Shown in pieces: positions 59,625 through 64,000 of a DNA stretch of 64,000 bases. The notes under the pieces were generated by a model that was given only the letters and a program-made list of their open reading frames with translations, had not been told where the DNA came from and ran no database searches. The stretch spans positions 220,525 through 284,524 of the forward strand of contig JANPZU010000002.1 of NCBI GenBank assembly GCA_024707405.1, given 5' to 3'. Each line of letters begins with the position of its first letter. The stretch's first letter is position 1. Position numbers and translations under genes: made by a program. The DNA comes from Luteimonas sp. (GTDB lineage: Bacteria > Pseudomonadota > Gammaproteobacteria > Xanthomonadales > Xanthomonadaceae).

Positions 59625-60774
59625 CGACGCCTCCGTCGCGGTTGTCACGCGCCTCAAGGGACTTGCGGAATTCCGCCTGACGGCGGGTACGATCCATCAC
59701 CTGCCCCTTCAACTGGCCGCAGGCCGCGTCGATGTCGTCGCCACGCGTGCGGCGTACCGGCGCGATGCGACCGGCTTCGTTGAGCAGCTTCTGGAAACGT
59801 CGGATCGCCCCGTCCTCGGGACGCTGGAAGCGCGTGCCGGGGAACGGGTTGAACGGAATCAGGTTGACCTTGGCCGCGTCCTTCATCTGCAGCCGGTTGT
59901 CGAAGTCGCGCATCAACCGCACCAGTTCGCGCGCGTGCACGGGCTGGTCGTTGACGTCCTTCATCAAGGTGTACTCGAAGGTCACCGATTCGCCGCGCTT
60001 GCGCTGCGCGTAGCGCACGCAGGATTCCATCAATTCGGCGATGGGATACTTCTTGTTGAGCGGCACCAGCTCGGTGCGCAGCTCGTCGTTCGGCGCATGC
60101 AGCGATACAGCGAGCGACACGTCACTCACCTCGCCCAGCTTGTCGATCATCGGCACGAGACCTGCGGTCGATAACGTCACGCGCTTGTTGGCCAAGCCGT
60201 AACCGAGATCGTCACGCATCACGCTCATCGCGCGCACGACGTTGTCGAAGTTCATGAGCGGCTCGCCCATGCCCATCATCACCACGTTGGTCAGCTTGCG
60301 CTGCTTGTGCGGGATGTTGCCCAGATGCTTTGCCGCGACCCACACCTGGCCGATGATCTCGGCGGTGGACAGGTTGCGGTTGAAGCCCTGCGTGGCGGTG
60401 GAGCAGAACTGGCAGTTGAGCGCGCAGCCCACCTGCGAGGACACGCACAGCGTGCCGCGCCCCTTGTCGGGGATGTAGACGGTTTCGATGGCATTGCTGC
60501 CATCCATCGCCAACAGCCACTTGTGCGTGCCGTCGGCCGACGGTTTCTCGAACTGGATTTGAGGCACGCGCACTTCGGCGTGCTGCTGCAGCTTGGCGCG
60601 CAGTGCCTTGCCGAGATCGGTCATCTCGTCGAAGTCGGTGACGTGGCGATGGTGGATCCACTTCATCACCTGGTGGGCGCGGAAGCGCTTCTCGCCGAGC
60701 GTGTCGGCGAAGAAGCGCTCCAACCCCTCGCGATCGAGGTCGAGCAGGTTCTGTTTTGACTCAACCTGGCTCAT
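59611..60774 (-). CDS. rlmN: 23S rRNA (adenine2503-C2)/tRNA methyltransferase (radical SAM)
   Basis: [33 protein letters not shown]. Confidence 0.97.
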   Translation of the reverse strand: MSQVESKQNLLDLDREGLERFFADTLGEKRFRAHQVMKWIHHRHVTDFDEMTDLGKALRAKLQQHAEVRVPQIQFEKPSADGTHKWLLAMDGSNAIETVYIPDKGRGTLCVSSQVGCALNCQFCSTATQGFNRNLSTAEIIGQVWVAAKHLGNIPHKQRKLTNVVMMGMGEPLMNFDNVVRAMSVMRDDLGYGLANKRVTLSTAGLVPMIDKLGEVSDVSLAVSLHAPNDELRTELVPLNKKYPIAELMESCVRYAQRKRGESVTFEYTLMKDVNDQPVHARELVRLMRDFDNRLQMKDAAKVNLIPFNPFPGTRFQRPEDGAIRRFQKLLNEAGRIAPVRRTRGDDIDAACGQLKGQVMDRTRRQAEFRKSLEARDNRDGGVDAAA

Positions 60775-60783
60775 TCGATTCGA

Positions 60784-61209
60784 TCAACGGCTGACGACTT
60801 CGGTTTCCGCGAAGAAGTAGGCGATTTCGATCTTGCCGTTCTCGACCGAATCCGAACCGTGCGCCGCATTGGCGTCGATCGAATCAGCGAAGTCGGCGCG
60901 GATCGTGCCCGCTGCTGCTTCCTTCGGATTGGTTGCGCCGAGCAGTTCGCGATGCAGTGCAACCGCGTTCTCGCCTTCCAGCGCCTGGATCACGACCGGG
61001 CCGCTGATCATGAACTCGACCAGCGCGTTGAAGAACGGACGCTCACGATGCACGGCATAGAAGCCTTCCGCTTCGCGGCGCGACAGTTGCTTGTACTTCG
61101 ACGCCACGATCTTCAGACCCGCCTTCTCGAAACGGGAATAGATTTCGCCGATCACGTTCTTCGCGACCGCGTCGGGCTTGATGATGGAAAGGGTGCGCTC
61201 CAGCGCCAT
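60784..61209 (-). CDS. ndk: Nucleoside diphosphate kinase
   Basis: [38 protein letters not shown]. Confidence 0.98.
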   Translation of the reverse strand: MALERTLSIIKPDAVAKNVIGEIYSRFEKAGLKIVASKYKQLSRREAEGFYAVHRERPFFNALVEFMISGPVVIQALEGENAVALHRELLGATNPKEAAAGTIRADFADSIDANAAHGSDSVENGKIEIAYFFAETEVVSR

Positions 61210-61385
61210 GGGAAAAGTCTCCGGGGCAGTGGCCGCCAACCATGGCGGCGGCCAGATTAACATGGAAAAACCCGCGTAGGGACGCGGGTTTAGCCGATAT
61301 GGCTGCGGAGAATTCTACCTCACGGCCACCTCTCCTTGCGAGGGGTCGAGGGCTCTGTTTGACCTGCCACGCCATCCGCGCCTAC

Positions 61386-61407
61386 CATTCAAACAGTCGT
61401 TTCAATG
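61386..61407. promoter_or_regulatory. Candidate TetR operator (imperfect inverted repeat)
   Basis: CATTCAAACAGTCGTTTCAATG just upstream of the TetR gene. Confidence 0.45.
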
Positions 61408-61424
61408 GTGCGTTGGGAGGCGCG

Positions 61425-62042
61425 ATGTCGAACCATCAATTCTCGACCAAGGACAGGATCCTCGGCGCGGCGGAGGAACTCTTCGCCCAGTACGGCTTCG
61501 CGGGCACCTCCTTGCGGCAGGTCACCGGGCGCGCCGACGTCAACATCGCCGCAGTCAACTACCACTTCGGCAGCAAGGACAACCTGGTCAACGAGGTGTT
61601 CCGCCGCCGCATGGATGTCATGAGCGCGCAACGGCTGTCGCAGCTCAAGGACGCGCAGGCCGCATCGCCCGGGGAACTCGAACCCATCCTCGGCGCCTTC
61701 GTGGAGCCAGCGCTCGCGATGGCACAGGACAAGCACGGTGGCGGTGCATTCATCCGCGTCATCGCGCGCGCCTACGCCGAGAAGAACGACGGCCTGCGCA
61801 AGTTCCTCTCCGACCAGTACGGCCACGTGCAGCGCGATTTCGCCAAGGCGATTTCGGGCTGCCTGCCGGCACTGACCAAGGAGGAGCTGTATTGGCGGCT
61901 CGACTTCCTTGCCGGCGCGCTCACCTACGCCATGGCCGATTTCGGCCTGATCAAGCGCCCGGTCAATGTCACCGAAGCGGCCCACCGCCAGCGCGCCGCC
62001 GCCGAACTGATCCGCTTCGCGGCCGCCGGCCTCAGAAGCTGA
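61425..62042 (+). CDS. TetR/AcrR-family regulator
   Basis: TKDRILGAAEELFAQYGFAGTSLRQVTGRADVNIAAVNYHFGSKDNLVNEVF. Confidence 0.94.
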   Translation: MSNHQFSTKDRILGAAEELFAQYGFAGTSLRQVTGRADVNIAAVNYHFGSKDNLVNEVFRRRMDVMSAQRLSQLKDAQAASPGELEPILGAFVEPALAMAQDKHGGGAFIRVIARAYAEKNDGLRKFLSDQYGHVQRDFAKAISGCLPALTKEELYWRLDFLAGALTYAMADFGLIKRPVNVTEAAHRQRAAAELIRFAAAGLRS

Positions 62043-62080
62043 TCCTCGAATCATCACTCATTTTCAACAGGTTGGAAGAC

Positions 62081-64000
62081 ATGTCTGAGATATTGCTTGT
62101 ACGTCGTGCCGCCATCCTCGGCGCCGGCGTGATGGGGGCGCAGATTGCCGCGCACCTGACCAACGCCGGTGTCGATACGGTGCTCTTCGACCTCCCGGCA
62201 AAGGAAGGCCCCGCCGACGGCATCGTGCTCAAGGCCATCGGCAACCTGGGCAAGCTCAGCCCTGCCCCGCTGGCCAGCAAGTCGTTGGCCGAAGCCATCA
62301 CCCCGGCCAACTACGACACGGGGCTGGAGCAACTGAAAGGCTGCGACCTGATCATCGAGGCCATCGCCGAACGGATGGACTGGAAGCAGGATCTCTACAA
62401 GAAGATCGCCCCGTTCGTGGCCGACCACGCTGTCCTCGCCAGCAATACATCCGGCTTGGGAATCAACAAGTTATCGGATGTTCTTCCCGAACAACTTCGC
62501 CACCGTTTCTGCGGCGTGCACTTCTTCAACCCGCCGCGCTACATGCATCTTGCCGAGCTGATCCCGGCCAAGACGACCGACAAGGCGGTTCTGGAAGGCC
62601 TCGAAGCCTTCCTCACCTCCACCCTCGGCAAGGGCGTCGTGTACGCCAAGGACACGCCGAACTTCATCGGCAACCGCATCGGCGTGTTCTCGATCCTCGC
62701 CACCGCCCACCACACCGGCGAGTTCAAGCTGGGCTTCGACGAGGTGGACGCGGTCACCGGCCCGCTGATCGGCCGTCCGAAGTCGGCGACCTACCGCACC
62801 TCGGACGTGGTGGGCCTGGACACGATGGCCCATGTCATCAAGACCATGGCCGACACCCTGCCCGACGATCCGTGGCACCAATACTTCAAGTCGCCCAAGT
62901 GGCTGGAGGCGCTGATCAGCAAGGGCGCGTTGGGCCAGAAGACCGGCGCGGGCATCTTCCGCAAGGTCGGCAAGGACATCGTCGTCCTCGATCTCGAGAA
63001 GCAGGACTACCGCGCGGCTGACCGTACTGCGGCGCCGGAAGTGGTCGAGATCCTCAAGACGAAGAACCCCGCCGAGAAGTTCCAGAAGCTGCGCGAGAGC
63101 CAGCATCCGCAGGCGCAATTCCTGTGGGCGGTGTTCCGCGACCTGTTCCACTACAGCGCCTACCACCTGTCCGACATTGCCGAAACCGCGCGCGACGTGG
63201 ATCTCGCCATCCGCTGGGGTTACGGCTGGTCGCTGGGCCCGTTCGAGACCTGGCAGGCCGCCGGTTGGAAGCAGGTGGCGCAGTGGATCGCCGAGGACAT
63301 CACCAACGGCAAGGCGATGAGCAGCGCGCCCCTGCCCGACTGGGTGTTCGACGGCCGCGAGGGCGTGCACGCCGCCGAAGGTAGCTACAGTCCGGCGAAG
63401 GACGCCAAGCTGCCACGCTCGTCGCTGGCCGTGTACAAGCGCCAGCGTTTCCCCGATCCGCTGCTGGGCGAGTCGTTTGCGCAGGGCGAGACCGTGTTCG
63501 AGAACGACGGCGTCCGCCTGTGGACGGATGGCGACGACATCGGCGTGGTCGGCTTCAAGACCAAGATGCACACCGTCTCCGACGCAGTGCTCGACGGCCT
63601 GCAGGAAGCCATCGGCATCGCCGAAAAGAAGTTCGCCGGCTTGGTGATCTGGCAGCCGAAGGAACCCTTCTCCGCCGGTGCCGACCTCGCCGGTGCGTTG
63701 GGCGCGTTGCAGGCCGGCAAGATCGCCGAGTTCGAGGCGATGGTCGCCAACTTCCAGGCCACCAGCCAGCGCATCAAGTATTCGCTGGTGCCAGTGGTGG
63801 CGGCGGTGCGCGGACTGGCGCTGGGTGGCGGCTGCGAATTCCAGATGCATAGCGCGCGCACGGTCGCGCATCTCGAGAGCTATATCGGTCTGGTCGAGGC
63901 CGGCGTCGGCCTGCTGCCGGCCGGTGGCGGCCTGAAGGAAATCGCCGTGCGCGCCTCGCAGGCCGCGGGCCCGGGTGGCGATGTGTTCGCCGAACTGAAG
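62081..64000 (+). CDS. 3-hydroxyacyl-CoA dehydrogenase/enoyl-CoA hydratase family protein (partial at right edge)
   Basis: RRAAILGAGVMGAQIAAHLTNAGVDTVLFDLP; HFFNPPRYMHLAELI; crotonase-like GLALGGGCEFQMHSART. Confidence 0.95.
   Translation, partial: MSEILLVRRAAILGAGVMGAQIAAHLTNAGVDTVLFDLPAKEGPADGIVLKAIGNLGKLSPAPLASKSLAEAITPANYDTGLEQLKGCDLIIEAIAERMDWKQDLYKKIAPFVADHAVLASNTSGLGINKLSDVLPEQLRHRFCGVHFFNPPRYMHLAELIPAKTTDKAVLEGLEAFLTSTLGKGVVYAKDTPNFIGNRIGVFSILATAHHTGEFKLGFDEVDAVTGPLIGRPKSATYRTSDVVGLDTMAHVIKTMADTLPDDPWHQYFKSPKWLEALISKGALGQKTGAGIFRKVGKDIVVLDLEKQDYRAADRTAAPEVVEILKTKNPAEKFQKLRESQHPQAQFLWAVFRDLFHYSAYHLSDIAETARDVDLAIRWGYGWSLGPFETWQAAGWKQVAQWIAEDITNGKAMSSAPLPDWVFDGREGVHAAEGSYSPAKDAKLPRSSLAVYKRQRFPDPLLGESFAQGETVFENDGVRLWTDGDDIGVVGFKTKMHTVSDAVLDGLQEAIGIAEKKFAGLVIWQPKEPFSAGADLAGALGALQAGKIAEFEAMVANFQATSQRIKYSLVPVVAAVRGLALGGGCEFQMHSARTVAHLESYIGLVEAGVGLLPAGGGLKEIAVRASQAAGPGGDVFAELK

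Overview
GC-rich chromosomal segment, probably Xanthomonadaceae/Lysobacteraceae (inferred from gene content and order: clpS-clpA, infA-aat, trxB/ald, ftsK-lolA-rarA, ppsR/ppsA, guaA-guaB, moeB/moeA/mobA, der-bamB-yfgM-rodZ-pilW-rlmN-ndk, TetR-fad). Housekeeping genes flank a ~21.1 kb accessory island. I map the island as a Tn7/Tn5053-type TniA-TniB-TniQ transposon. Its candidate ends are at 15177 (TGTCGGTGACTCCTTAACC...) and 36269 (inward-reading complement TGTCGGTGATACCCAAAC...), with repeated TniA/TnsB-like site candidates (AYGACAYGGTTAAGG) inside both ends. The element has no visible tnsA, serine resolvase, cas gene or CRISPR array. Instead it carries a tyrosine-recombinase-fold protein with apparently degenerate catalytic residues. 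Cargo includes a DUF1778/GNAT toxin-antitoxin pair, a ~650-aa GHKL (Bergerat) ATPase fused to a PD-(D/E)XK-like C-terminus (defence candidate), and an SDR / alpha-beta hydrolase / isochorismatase / membrane-protein cluster divergent from a frame-broken propeller histidine kinase plus LuxR regulator. It also carries an IS1182-like element and two IS3-family elements, one of which splits a relic gene with a 3-bp GAT duplication. tRNA-Ala(GGC) and tRNA-Glu(TTC) lie just outside the right end. All calls come from reading sequence and motifs; no database search was run.
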